Shown here: positions 1 through 8,400 of the stretch, piece after piece
Layout of the letters: every line of letters begins with the position of its first letter
Position numbering within the stretch: the stretch's first letter is position 1
Source of the DNA: Shimia sp022448905
GTDB lineage: Bacteria > Pseudomonadota > Alphaproteobacteria > Rhodobacterales > Rhodobacteraceae
Assembly (NCBI RefSeq): GCF_047126315.1
Contig: NZ_CP138953.1
Coordinates: 2,666,001 to 2,730,000, forward strand
Direction: 5' to 3'
DNA: 64,000 nucleotides
Translations under genes and position numbers: made by a program
Notes under the pieces: generated by a model
Told to the model about the DNA's origin: nothing
Seen by the model: the letters and a program-made list of their open reading frames with translations, nothing else
The model's database searches: none

Positions 1-74
1 TGAGTGGCAACAGCTTGGCGCAGGTTGATGGCGGCGTGGTCGCTGGAAAGCACGATGCGTTTGGTGGCAGACAT
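1..74 (-). CDS. rpiB: Ribose 5-phosphate isomerase B, N-terminal fragment cut by window edge
   Basis: Only the first 24 or so codons are inside the window, read leftwards from an ATG at 72-74. The translated start reads MSATKRIVLSSDHAA and continues INLRQAVAT. This matches the N-terminus of RpiB/LacAB isomerases, where the S-D-H-A segment binds the sugar phosphate. The enzyme interconverts ribose 5-phosphate and ribulose 5-phosphate in the cytosol. The gene diverges from the DUF1223 gene, leaving about 190 bases for both promoters. The family call rests on this short segment only. Confidence 0.6.
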   Translation of the reverse strand, partial: MSATKRIVLSSDHAAINLRQAVAT

Positions 75-267
75 AGGTGGCAGACCTTTTTGTGAGTGTT
101 GGCCCGTCCATAGGGGCAAAGGCAAACAAGTGCAATTGGCCTCTGTCGCCTTGGGCCTGTGGTCGCGAAGTGACGCTCACTCTTTCTCGCGAAACCTTGA
201 TTGGCATGTCACGTCATGTGCGCATAAAACGGTCTTCGGGGACACACTCAATGGAATGGACTTCGGT

Positions 268-978
268 ATGATCGGAAAGATTGGCATCCGCACAACGGGC
301 GCGCTCGCGGCTTTGTGGCTTGGACTGGCGATGCCGGTGATGGCAGAGATCAAACCCGTCGTGGTGGAGCTGTATACCTCGCAAGGTTGTTCCAGCTGTC
401 CTCCAGCGGATGAGTACTTCCATAAGCAGTTGGCGGGGCGCGATGATGTGATCGCGCTGGCCTTTCATGTCGACTATTGGGATTATATCGGCTGGAAAGA
501 CATCCATGCGGACCCGGCCTACACCGAGCGTCAACACACCTATGCCCGTGCCGCAGGCCACCGGTCTGTCTACACACCGCAGATGATCGTGAACGGCAAG
601 GACCACGTGGTTGGTACCCATCCGGGCAAAGTTGACGGATTGATTAAGACCCATCTCAAAGGCAGCTCTGCGGTGGATCTCTCTATCACACGGGACGGCA
701 ATCAGCTTCGCATCAAAGCGTCTGCAGACAAGCCTGCCCCGATGCAGGTGCACGTGATACGCTACAAGTCGGCCGAGAAAGTCTCCATCAAACGCGGTGA
801 AAACGCTGGCCGTGTTTTGACCTACGCCAACATCGTGTCCGAGTGGGAGACGGTGAAAGACTGGAACGGGCGCAGTAACCTCTCAACCAGTGTGCGTGTC
901 AAAGGTGACGCACCAATTGTGGTGCTCATCCAACATGAAAACGGCGGCCCCATTGAGACCGCCGCGCGTATCAAGTAA
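268..978 (+). CDS. DUF1223 family exported thioredoxin-like protein
   Basis: A 236-residue protein with a signal peptide (about residues 1-26, ending in A-M-P-V-M-A). The mature part opens with a thioredoxin-like strand followed by a CxxC motif (C41-S-S-C44), in the context ELYTSQGCSSCPPAD that typifies DUF1223. The family is periplasmic with no firmly established function; the CxxC suggests redox activity, which is inference. An ATG at 256 is an alternative start. The ATG at 268 was chosen because it puts the signal peptide at the N-terminus and a GGA lies 7 bases upstream. Longer upstream frames lack family similarity. It converges on fliG with 15 bases between them. Confidence 0.85.
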   Translation: MIGKIGIRTTGALAALWLGLAMPVMAEIKPVVVELYTSQGCSSCPPADEYFHKQLAGRDDVIALAFHVDYWDYIGWKDIHADPAYTERQHTYARAAGHRSVYTPQMIVNGKDHVVGTHPGKVDGLIKTHLKGSSAVDLSITRDGNQLRIKASADKPAPMQVHVIRYKSAEKVSIKRGENAGRVLTYANIVSEWETVKDWNGRSNLSTSVRVKGDAPIVVLIQHENGGPIETAARIK

Positions 979-993
979 TTGACGTAACGAGGT

Positions 994-2073
994 TTATTCG
1001 TCGTCGTCATCCTCTTCGGAGATGAGTTCGATCTCGCCAAGTTCGACCAGTTCGCGCACTGCTTTGGTGACCTCTGACATGGCGGCTTCGGCTTCTTTGG
1101 TTTTCACCTTGCCACGATCACCGATCGCTTCACGCAGTTGATCTGCCATCCGGCCGGACATGTTGGACAAGATGAACTCGGTCGACATGCCAAAGTCGCC
1201 TTCGGTGGCGTAGGCCATGGCGGTGACAAGCGCACCTTCGTCGATGTCTTTGGTCAGTTTCGGCACATCCAGTGGCTTCACGCGTGTCGCGATATGCGCA
1301 TAGGTGAAGATCCGACGGCGGACGGCATCGGCAAACTCGGCGTCTTTTTCGTCCAGCGAGCCCAGAACCTCGTCACGCGTAGCTGTTGAAGCGCTGTTGA
1401 GGATGGCCCCCAGGCGATCTTCCGGGCCTTCTTTGAAGGCTTTTGGCGGACGGTCTTCGATCTGACAGGCCAGTGTCAGGCCAATGCGATCCACCGCTTC
1501 CGGCGTAATGCTTTCGGTCATTGACATGGCAAAGGTGATGCGGCGGGCCTTGTCGCCCGGCAGCTTGGCAAGCACCTCTGCAGCTTTGTCCACTGGCAGT
1601 TTGGAAATCAAAACCGCGGAAACTTCGATGCTCTCGCCATCGACCATCTCGATCAATTCCTGGGTGGAGAGTTCTTTGATGCGGGCCCATGGGTTGCCAA
1701 TCATGCGCACACCCGCCTCTCGGCGCAGGCGGGCCTCGGTCATTGGGCTGATCTGCCCTTGCAGCACGCTGAGCGCGCCGGAGATGCCATTGGGGAAGGA
1801 GAGACCAATCGACTCAAGCTCTTGGGCAAACTCCATAAGCACATCTGCCAGGGTTTCCCGATCGATATAGCCCATGTCACCCATCATATAGGTCAGGTCT
1901 GCCTGATGATCATCAGACAGTTCCGCCAGCGCGAGTTCCGCCCCTTCGTTGAGCAGAAAGCGAACAATAATGGCCGCTTTCTGCGGGCGGGAGAGATTGG
2001 TTTTGCGCATGCCACCGAAGCTCGGCATGTCATCGACGCCACCCAGCGGCGCCAAAGGAATCGCATTGTCCAT
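994..2073 (-). CDS. fliG: Flagellar motor switch protein FliG
   Basis: A 359-residue FliG. FliG forms the upper C-ring of the flagellar rotor, contacts FliF, FliM and the stator MotA, and sets rotation direction and torque. The N-terminal part (about 15-110) has the KAAIIVRFLLNEG segment, the middle domain has the IELKELS-like helices, and the C-terminal domain (about 230-345) carries the charged torque helix FILSNMSGRMADQLRE. The tail ends in an acidic run of E and D. The start at 2073 is decided by a GGAGA ribosome site about 9 bases upstream; the next ATG upstream contains that site. It lies here without other flagellar genes, downstream of a TPR gene on the same strand. Confidence 0.93.
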   Translation of the reverse strand: MDNAIPLAPLGGVDDMPSFGGMRKTNLSRPQKAAIIVRFLLNEGAELALAELSDDHQADLTYMMGDMGYIDRETLADVLMEFAQELESIGLSFPNGISGALSVLQGQISPMTEARLRREAGVRMIGNPWARIKELSTQELIEMVDGESIEVSAVLISKLPVDKAAEVLAKLPGDKARRITFAMSMTESITPEAVDRIGLTLACQIEDRPPKAFKEGPEDRLGAILNSASTATRDEVLGSLDEKDAEFADAVRRRIFTYAHIATRVKPLDVPKLTKDIDEGALVTAMAYATEGDFGMSTEFILSNMSGRMADQLREAIGDRGKVKTKEAEAAMSEVTKAVRELVELGEIELISEEDDDDE

Positions 2074-2139
2074 CAAGGTCTCCATATGTCTTGAGCGCCA
2101 ATCAATCACCCAAGCCTAAAGAAACCCTGAAGAAGTTGG

Positions 2140-2676
2140 TTAATAGTTGAAAGTTGTGCCGGTCCGGATGGCTTCCGCCAGCGAGGCTTCCGGCCAGCCG
2201 CCGTCACCGCCACGATCCCGGATTTCCTTCAGTTGCAGCCGCGCAAGATCTAGTCGACCCGACTCCACATGTGCTTGCCCCAGGTAGGAGCGCGCCAACA
2301 GGTTATTTGGGTTCTGTTTCAATGCTGTGTCGTAGAAGATCAAACCGGCATCCACATTCCCAAGTTTGCGATGTGTAAAGCCCCAATAGGTCAGCGCTTG
2401 GTCTGAGTTTTGGTCAGTCAACGTTGCCAATACTGCCTGCGCTTCCGCTGTGCGCCCCGCGTAGGCCAGTGCCCGCAGTTCCTCGATGCGATCTTGGTCC
2501 GTCAAAGAGCTGTCCTGTTGCGGCACACATTTGCCTTTGCTTTCGCTAAACACATTGCCCTTGGTACAAGTCACGGTTTTGGGTTTTGGCTCTGATGAGC
2601 CGCTGCCCGCTGCCCAGAGAGGGCTGGCCAATGTGGTCGCCAATGCAATCGAAATCAATCCGCGCGTCAAAGTCAT
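2140..2676 (-). CDS. Exported TPR-repeat protein
   Basis: A 178-residue protein with an N-terminal signal peptide (MTLTRGLISIALATTLASP, cleaved near residue 22-23). A short Cys-containing segment (T-C-T-K-G ... G-K-C-V-P) follows, then two to three tetratricopeptide-type helices, for example ALTYWGFTHRKLGNVDAGL and NLLARSYLGQAHVESGRLD. TPRs are protein-protein interaction modules, so a periplasmic scaffold role is likely, but no partner can be named. Start chosen at 2676 because GGAG stands 6 bases upstream; an ATG four codons earlier overlaps that ribosome site. It is upstream of fliG on the same strand with 66 bases between, so co-transcription is possible. Confidence 0.8.
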   Translation of the reverse strand: MTLTRGLISIALATTLASPLWAAGSGSSEPKPKTVTCTKGNVFSESKGKCVPQQDSSLTDQDRIEELRALAYAGRTAEAQAVLATLTDQNSDQALTYWGFTHRKLGNVDAGLIFYDTALKQNPNNLLARSYLGQAHVESGRLDLARLQLKEIRDRGGDGGWPEASLAEAIRTGTTFNY

Positions 2677-2767
2677 GAGGAACTCCACTCAAAAGAAAAC
2701 TCTCTGCGGATACGGTATCACGGCACCTTCGGATGCAAAAATCACGGAGCTGTCAGATTGCAGAAAC

Positions 2768-2799
2768 AAAAAAGGCGCACCCGGATGGATACGCCTTTT
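2768..2799 (-). terminator. Rho-independent terminator after purB
   Basis: An inverted repeat AAAAGGCG (2770-2777) / CGCCTTTT (2792-2799) with a 14-base loop. On the minus strand the second arm runs into six T residues. It sits about 20 bases past the purB stop codon. Confidence 0.75.
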
Positions 2800-2819
2800 G
2801 ATGGTTTTATGCCGCCGCG

Positions 2820-4124
2820 TTAGTCTTTGAAAACACGCGCAAAGATCGTGTCGACGTGTTTGGTGTGGTAGCCCATGTCAAACTTCTCGTTGATGCCATC
2901 AACACCCAGAGCGGCCACAACATCGGCGTCCGCCAGAAGCTGCTCCTGAAAGTCCACGCGCTCTTCCCAAACTTTGAGCGCATTGCGCTGGACCATTGTA
3001 TAAGCGTCTTCGCGCGAAACACCGGCTTGTGTCAGAGACAGAAGAACGCGCTGAGACATCACCAGACCCGGGAATTTGTTCATGTTGTCGAGCATGTTCT
3101 CTGGGAAGATCAACATCTTGTCGACAACACCGGCCAAACGGTTCAGGGCGAAGTCCAAGGTCACAGTGGCGTCCGGGCCAATGCCGCGCTCCACGGAAGA
3201 GTGGGAAATGTCCCGCTCGTGCCACAGGGCAACGTTTTCCATCGCTGGGATCACGGTCATACGCACCAGTCGGGCCAGACCAGTCAGGTTTTCGGTCAGA
3301 ACAGGGTTCTTCTTGTGTGGCATCGCCGAGGAGCCTTTTTGGCCCATGGAGAAGAATTCTGCGCCTTCCAGCACTTCGGTGCGCTGCATGTGACGGATTT
3401 CCACAGCGATGTTTTCGATCGACGAGGCAATCACGCCCAGCACGGCAAAGAACATGGCGTGACGGTCACGGGGGATAACCTGTGTGGAGATCGGCTCAGG
3501 GGTCAGGCCCAGCTGCTCACAGATGTGCTCTTCCACGGCGGGATCGATGTTGGCAAAAGTGCCCACCGCGCCGGAGATCGCGCCGGTGGCGATCTCTTCA
3601 CGCGCTTGCTGCAGGCGGGCTTTGTTGCGGTCCATCTCAGCGTAGAAACGCGCAAATGTCAGGCCCATGGTGGTTGGCTCAGCATGGATGCCGTGGGAGC
3701 GGCCAACGCGCAGGGTGTCTTTGTGCTCAAACGCACGTTTTTTCAACGCTGCCAGTACCTTGTCCAGATCGGCCAACAGGATGTCGGCTGCGCGCACAAG
3801 CTGCACGTTCAGGCAGGTGTCCAGCACGTCCGACGAGGTCATACCCTGATGAACAAAGCGCGCTTCCTCAGAACCAACATGCTCGGCCAGGTGGGTCAAA
3901 AACGCGATCACGTCATGCTTGGTCACGGCTTCGATTTCGTCGATGCGTGCGACGTCAAATTCAACGTCTTTGGCTTTCCAGACCGCATCCGCGTTTTCCT
4001 GCGGGATCACACCTAGCTTGGCCTGTGCGTCACAGGCATGTGCCTCGATCTCGTACCAGATTTTGAATTTGGTTTCAGGCGACCAAACGGCAACCATATC
4101 GGGGCGGGCATAGCGCGGGATCAT
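2820..4124 (-). CDS. purB: Adenylosuccinate lyase
   Basis: A 434-residue member of the fumarase/aspartase superfamily. It catalyses two eliminations of fumarate in purine synthesis: SAICAR to AICAR, and adenylosuccinate to AMP. The superfamily signature SSAMPHKKNP is present at about residue 262-271, with the catalytic serine in the mobile loop. The general-acid region MTSSDVLDT and the SHGIHAEPTTMG segment are also intact. Length is normal for the bacterial short PurB. The ATG at 4124 starts the family N-terminus MIPRYARPDM directly. It has its own terminator and diverges from an exported-protein gene. Confidence 0.96.
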   Translation of the reverse strand: MIPRYARPDMVAVWSPETKFKIWYEIEAHACDAQAKLGVIPQENADAVWKAKDVEFDVARIDEIEAVTKHDVIAFLTHLAEHVGSEEARFVHQGMTSSDVLDTCLNVQLVRAADILLADLDKVLAALKKRAFEHKDTLRVGRSHGIHAEPTTMGLTFARFYAEMDRNKARLQQAREEIATGAISGAVGTFANIDPAVEEHICEQLGLTPEPISTQVIPRDRHAMFFAVLGVIASSIENIAVEIRHMQRTEVLEGAEFFSMGQKGSSAMPHKKNPVLTENLTGLARLVRMTVIPAMENVALWHERDISHSSVERGIGPDATVTLDFALNRLAGVVDKMLIFPENMLDNMNKFPGLVMSQRVLLSLTQAGVSREDAYTMVQRNALKVWEERVDFQEQLLADADVVAALGVDGINEKFDMGYHTKHVDTIFARVFKD

Positions 4125-4289
4125 AATCTCAGCCTTGCATTGTTAGATAATGGGGTCGCGGCCCGTTTAGACGGTGCAACCCAAAACAGCAAGGTTTTCA
4201 CGCTGCGATGCGGCGATTTCCTCCGGAACACTCTATACAATCGCTAAGATTGTGTGTCCTATGGCCGTGATATTTCACTGGAGGCATTT

Positions 4290-4847
4290 ATGCATAAGAC
4301 GTTGAGGCTGGGCGGCCTGCTCCTGAGTGCTGCGCTTTGGGCCGCGCCCATTGCGGTGCAAGCGGACACACAGGTGGTCTACAGCGATCAATCCCGCAAT
4401 GTGTTTCAGGTGGCTGTGCCTGATTTCTGGAAACTGCGCGTGGGTGGCCCGCGAGAGCTTTCTCCCGACGGGGATGAAGACATCCGCGCTGTGGAACGTG
4501 TGTTCGGATTGGAACCGGAAAGCGACCATGGCGTCTGGGTTGGGCTGATTTCGCCGCCACGGTTCCGCTCGCTGGAAGATGCCAAGGAATATGCCCGCGG
4601 TTTGAGTGGTCAACTGGCCAAAACCACAGAAATTCTGAGCGCTGAGGATCGGCGTGTTGGCAACTATCCGGCCACGGTGATCACCGGCACCGGGCGGCGG
4701 GACGGGCGGCCTGTGTCGTTCAATGTGACCATGCTCGACATCAAAAACGGTCGGGTCGTGGTGGCGTTGACCATTATGGCTCAGGGCTTTGACCAAAGCG
4801 CCCTGGCTGACGTGAACGCCATTCTCACTTCGATCAAAGCGCGTTAG
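4290..4847 (+). CDS. Exported protein of unknown function
   Basis: A 185-residue protein with a clear signal peptide (MHKTLRLGGLLLSAALWAAP, cleavage after the A-V-Q-A near residue 25). The mature domain is about 160 residues with alternating short strands and one helix (EDAKEYARGLSGQLAKTTEI). I recognise no named family. A strong GGAGG ribosome site at 4280-4284 fixes the start. The gene lies 12 bases upstream of a small lipoprotein gene, so the two are probably one envelope-directed operon. Confidence 0.75.
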   Translation: MHKTLRLGGLLLSAALWAAPIAVQADTQVVYSDQSRNVFQVAVPDFWKLRVGGPRELSPDGDEDIRAVERVFGLEPESDHGVWVGLISPPRFRSLEDAKEYARGLSGQLAKTTEILSAEDRRVGNYPATVITGTGRRDGRPVSFNVTMLDIKNGRVVVALTIMAQGFDQSALADVNAILTSIKAR

Positions 4848-4859
4848 GGAGGCCGGATT

Positions 4860-5168
4860 ATGACGTCTTTTCAGAGACCTTTGAAACTTTTCGCCGCGCT
4901 GGCGACCGGAGCTATGTTGCTGACTGCCTGTGAAAATACAGGCGGAAGTGGGTACACAGGTGCCTATTATGACTCGATGATGTGGAACGATTACTATTAC
5001 CGTCCATATCCGCCACGCCCGGAGCGTCCGCCGCGTCCGGAACACCCGATTGAGCGTCCACCGGAACGCCCGGTGCACCCGATTGCGCCGCGCCCTCCGG
5101 TCACACGCCCAACCCCGCGGCCACGACCGACGCCTCGCCCCGCGCCACGTCCGTCGCCGCGACGGTAA
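4860..5168 (+). CDS. Small lipoprotein with proline/arginine-rich tail
   Basis: A 102-residue protein. Residues 1-24 form a lipoprotein signal ending in the lipobox LTAC, so the cysteine near residue 24 would be lipidated. After a Gly/Tyr-rich linker the last 55 residues are almost entirely P, R, E and T in short P-R-P-like repeats. Such extended, charged tails often contact peptidoglycan or LPS, but that is inference. It follows the exported-protein gene by 12 bases. Low-complexity tails give weak homology, so the exact family is unknown. Confidence 0.7.
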   Translation: MTSFQRPLKLFAALATGAMLLTACENTGGSGYTGAYYDSMMWNDYYYRPYPPRPERPPRPEHPIERPPERPVHPIAPRPPVTRPTPRPRPTPRPAPRPSPRR

Positions 5169-5177
5169 GGTAAGTGG

Positions 5178-6389
5178 TCACGCCAGTTGCGTGACCACTT
5201 CGCTGGATTGTTCCAAAGTGCGATGCACAGGGCAGCGGTCCGCGATTTCCAACAACCGGGCGCGCTGCTCTTGGGTGAGCGCGCCCTCCAAGTGAATTTT
5301 GCGACGAAACTGGTCCACCTTCTGCCCAGCGGGGGCTTCGGCGTCTGCTGCGTGGATTTTGTTGTGGCACACATCCACCCAAACATGATCCAGCGGCCAG
5401 TTTTTGCGCCGGGCATACATGCGGATGGTCATGGATGTGCAGGCGCCGAGGCCTGCTGACAAAAAACCATAAGGCGTCATACCACGGTTGCTACCACCAT
5501 AGGCCAGTGGCTCATCCGCCAGGGCATGATGAAACGGTCCAGCGTTCACGTCTTGCAAGAATCCCGCTGGGTTTGCTTCTGACACGCGCACAACCCCTTC
5601 TGGCGCACCAGGAGGCGGGGCAGGCGGGGTCAGTGTCAGATACCGCCCAACCCAGGAAGCAATCACCTCCGCGGCGTATTCCGCGTCTTTGGGATTGGTG
5701 ATCAAATGATCGGCGTTGTCCAGGGTGACAAAGCTTTTCGGGTGTTTGGCAGCCTCAAAAATCTGGGCTGCGTTGTCGATGCTGACCGTAGCGTCGCGAG
5801 GCGCGTGCAGGACAAGCAGTGCCTTGTTCAAGCTGGCAATGCACTTGCTGAGGTTCTGATTGGAGATGTCTTCGAGAAAGGCTTTCCTGATTTCAAACGG
5901 CCGACCGCCCAGAGTGACCGTGGCTTGCCCTTCGGAGGTGATCTGATCGGTATGTGTGTCAAACTGATGCGCGACGTGCGCAGGATCAGAGGGCGCGCCC
6001 AAGGTGACAACAGCTTTTGCCGTGTCGATTTGCGTCGCTGCGCGCAAAACGGCCGCACCGCCGAGGCTGTGCCCAACCAGCAAGTCGGGGGCCATGCCGC
6101 GGTCTTCGAGGTATGCCGCCGCCGCAACCAAGTCGGCGACGTTGCTGGAAAAATGCGTGTTGGCAAATTCGCCGTCGGAGTGTCCGAGCCCAGTAAAATC
6201 GAACCGCAAAACCGCAATCCCCATCGTGGCCAGACGTGCCGCAATCCGTCGTGCCGCGGGAATGTCTTTGGAGCAGGTAAAGCAATGTGCAAACACTGCA
6301 GTCGCGAGATGTGGTCCCTCAGGCAAATCAAGCCGCGCGGCTAACGTATCGCCAGCGTGGCCAGTAAAAGTGATGCGTTCGGTGGGCAT
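5178..6389 (-). CDS. Alpha/beta hydrolase fused to OsmC-like peroxidase domain
   Basis: A 403-residue two-domain protein. The N-terminal half (1 to about 255) is an alpha/beta hydrolase: the nucleophile elbow is GHSLGG with Ser108, and the ADH segment near 240 supplies the likely catalytic histidine. The C-terminal half (about 270-403) is OsmC-like and keeps two family cysteines, in GLGACTSM and DRCPVH, which reduce organic hydroperoxides in OsmC/Ohr proteins. The fusion is a recognised architecture; a common guess is that the hydrolase frees peroxidised acyl chains for the peroxidase. Start at 6389 is set by a GAGGAG ribosome site. It converges on the lipoprotein gene. Confidence 0.9.
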   Translation of the reverse strand: MPTERITFTGHAGDTLAARLDLPEGPHLATAVFAHCFTCSKDIPAARRIAARLATMGIAVLRFDFTGLGHSDGEFANTHFSSNVADLVAAAAYLEDRGMAPDLLVGHSLGGAAVLRAATQIDTAKAVVTLGAPSDPAHVAHQFDTHTDQITSEGQATVTLGGRPFEIRKAFLEDISNQNLSKCIASLNKALLVLHAPRDATVSIDNAAQIFEAAKHPKSFVTLDNADHLITNPKDAEYAAEVIASWVGRYLTLTPPAPPPGAPEGVVRVSEANPAGFLQDVNAGPFHHALADEPLAYGGSNRGMTPYGFLSAGLGACTSMTIRMYARRKNWPLDHVWVDVCHNKIHAADAEAPAGQKVDQFRRKIHLEGALTQEQRARLLEIADRCPVHRTLEQSSEVVTQLA

Positions 6390-6555
6390 GCGGCGCTCCT
6401 CTGTCGTGTTGTCCCAATGTGGGCTGAATGACCGACAGAGCAAAGCGATTGCGACAGAGTCTCACGGCAAGGTGACTTAACGAGAGATTGGCATCGTGTC
6501 GCGGCATGCAAGATTGTTGATGTCATCGCGGCTTGGCTGCGCTACGGCTGGTGTC

Positions 6556-7314
6556 ATGAAAGAAATCTTGCAGACATCTATTCCCTACGACGCGCTGGCG
6601 GAGCGGCCGCTGCCTGGCATTGCCCCACTTGATTCTGACGAATGGCTCATCATAGATGATGCTTACGCCGCGCAAATGTCGCTGCGTTGCAAGCTGTTAT
6701 CAGAAGAACCTGATCTTGTGTCGGCCTTGGCGGAAGACGCGGTACCGGCGGCGCAGGAAGTGCTGGATTTGGCCTTGGACCAACTGGCGAGCCGAGCGGA
6801 TTTCGATGTTGGCCGGCAAGCGGTACGCTGTCCTGATGGGCGTGTCGTTGCCATAGATCGAGCGCAGCCACTGCGCACGCTTGGACAGATTATTCAGGAA
6901 GACATCTTTTTGATGCAGAAGGTTGGCGATGAACATGTGCTCACCGGCGCCGTGCTTTGCTTTCCCGCCAGCTGGACCTTGTCGGAGAAATTCATGCGCC
7001 CGCTGATTGGCATTCATGTGCCAGTGGCGGAGTATGACGACAACATCGCCAAACGGGTGCAGCGCTTGTTTGATGGTGTGCGGGCCGGGCGCCCGTTGTG
7101 GCGCAAAAACGCCCTTTGGTATGACGATCCATCGCTGTTCACACCACGCCCGGAAGATGCACCGCGGGATCCGGTGCCCGCAACGACCGGCGCGTATCTG
7201 CGCTCCGAAAAGCAATGCATTCTGCGCTTGCCCAAAACAGACGCAGTGGTGTTCTCAATCCACACCTTCATGGTACGACGCGAGCAAGTGATGCAAGCGC
7301 CCGCGGCCCAATAG
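6556..7314 (+). CDS. DUF3445 / heme-dependent oxidative N-demethylase-like protein
   Basis: A 252-residue protein matching DUF3445, the family that includes heme-dependent oxidative N-demethylase alpha subunits. Family landmarks include the IQEDIFLMQ stretch, the CFPASWTLSEKF stretch (residues about 138-149), the IHVPV segment, and the C-terminal FSIHTFMVRREQV. Known relatives work with reductase subunits on dimethylamine-like substrates; no such partners lie here, so the substrate is open. Start taken at 6556; there is no strong ribosome site and two upstream in-frame ATGs (6496, 6520) are alternatives. It converges on the ornithine cyclodeaminase gene. Confidence 0.8.
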   Translation: MKEILQTSIPYDALAERPLPGIAPLDSDEWLIIDDAYAAQMSLRCKLLSEEPDLVSALAEDAVPAAQEVLDLALDQLASRADFDVGRQAVRCPDGRVVAIDRAQPLRTLGQIIQEDIFLMQKVGDEHVLTGAVLCFPASWTLSEKFMRPLIGIHVPVAEYDDNIAKRVQRLFDGVRAGRPLWRKNALWYDDPSLFTPRPEDAPRDPVPATTGAYLRSEKQCILRLPKTDAVVFSIHTFMVRREQVMQAPAAQ

Positions 7315-7335
7315 GGCAGCGGACGCCACAACGGT

Positions 7336-8382
7336 TCAGGCTTTTGCCCGCTGCACCATGCCGAACAGATCACGCGGATCGTCGGGGTCAGCCAGCATGT
7401 CCAAATCTTCGTGAAACGGTGTCTGAGCCACCTTGTCGCGGATGTAGCGCAGGGCAGAGAAGTCCTCGATGGCGAAGCCAACACTGTCAAATAGGGTGAT
7501 CTGCCGTGCGTCGCGGCGGCCCTGTTTCTCGCCCGTAATCACCTGCCAGAGCTCGGCGACTGCAAAATCCGGGTCCATCTGCTGGATTTCGCCTTCAATG
7601 CGGGTCTGTTCAGGGAATTCCACAAACACGTCAGAACGCTCTAGAATGCCCTTGGCCAGTTCCGTCTTGCCCGGACAATCCCCGCCAATCGCGTTGATGT
7701 GCACACCGGCGCCCACCATGTTGTCGCTCAATATGGTGGCGTATTGTTTGTCGGCGGTACAGGTGGTCAGGATCTGCGCACCTTCAATGGCCTGCTCTGG
7801 CGTTTTGCAAACCACAACTTCCAAACCGCTGTCTGTCAGGTTGTCTGCGCATTTCGCGGTGGCCGCTGGGTCTTTGTCATAGAGACGTACAGATTTCAGT
7901 CCAATGATGGCTTTCATCGCAAGCGTTTGGAACTCCGACTGCGCACCATTGCCGATCATCGCCATCGTGTCGGCACCTTTCGGCGCGAGGTACTTGGCCG
8001 CCATGGCCGAAGTTGCGGCGGTGCGCAGCGCGGTCAAGATGGTCATCTCGGTGAGCAGAACCGGATAGCCTGTATAAACGTCCGCCAGCAGACCAAAGGC
8101 CGTTACAGTCTGCAATCCTTCGGCGGTGTTCTTGGGGTGACCGTTCACATACTTGAAGCCATAGGCTTCACCGTCGGAAGTCGGCATCAGCTCGATCACA
8201 CCCACATCTGAGTGGCTCGCCACGCGCGGGGTTTTGTCAAACAGCTCCCAACGGCGGAAGTCTTCTTCGACATAGTCGGCCAGATCTTTGAGCATTTGCT
8301 CCACGCCCACATGGTGCACAAGACGCATCATGTTGTCGACGGAAACGAAAGGAACGAGGGCTTTTTCGGAGGGTTGTGTCAT
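7336..8382 (-). CDS. ocd: Ornithine cyclodeaminase
   Basis: A 348-residue OCD/mu-crystallin family enzyme, which turns L-ornithine into L-proline with loss of ammonia using bound NAD. The Rossmann segment is degenerate but recognisable (MAMIGNGAQSEFQ, about residues 132-144). The substrate-binding TEMTILTALRTAATSA stretch lies just before it, and HINAIGGDCPGKTEL is a typical OCD signature. It is 18 bases downstream of arginase on the same strand, so arginine would go to ornithine and then proline by one operon. Start at 8382 has a GGGGA site upstream. Confidence 0.92.
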   Translation of the reverse strand: MTQPSEKALVPFVSVDNMMRLVHHVGVEQMLKDLADYVEEDFRRWELFDKTPRVASHSDVGVIELMPTSDGEAYGFKYVNGHPKNTAEGLQTVTAFGLLADVYTGYPVLLTEMTILTALRTAATSAMAAKYLAPKGADTMAMIGNGAQSEFQTLAMKAIIGLKSVRLYDKDPAATAKCADNLTDSGLEVVVCKTPEQAIEGAQILTTCTADKQYATILSDNMVGAGVHINAIGGDCPGKTELAKGILERSDVFVEFPEQTRIEGEIQQMDPDFAVAELWQVITGEKQGRRDARQITLFDSVGFAIEDFSALRYIRDKVAQTPFHEDLDMLADPDDPRDLFGMVQRAKA

Positions 8383-8400
8383 TTGATTTATCCCCAAAAA

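Noticed and set aside
4..267. N-terminal extension of the DUF1223 frame back to base 4
   Set aside because: It would run over the rpiB start and put 88 unrelated residues before the signal peptide.
2856..4016. 386-codon plus-strand frame over purB
   Set aside because: Antisense of purB; no ribosome site and no recognisable domain.
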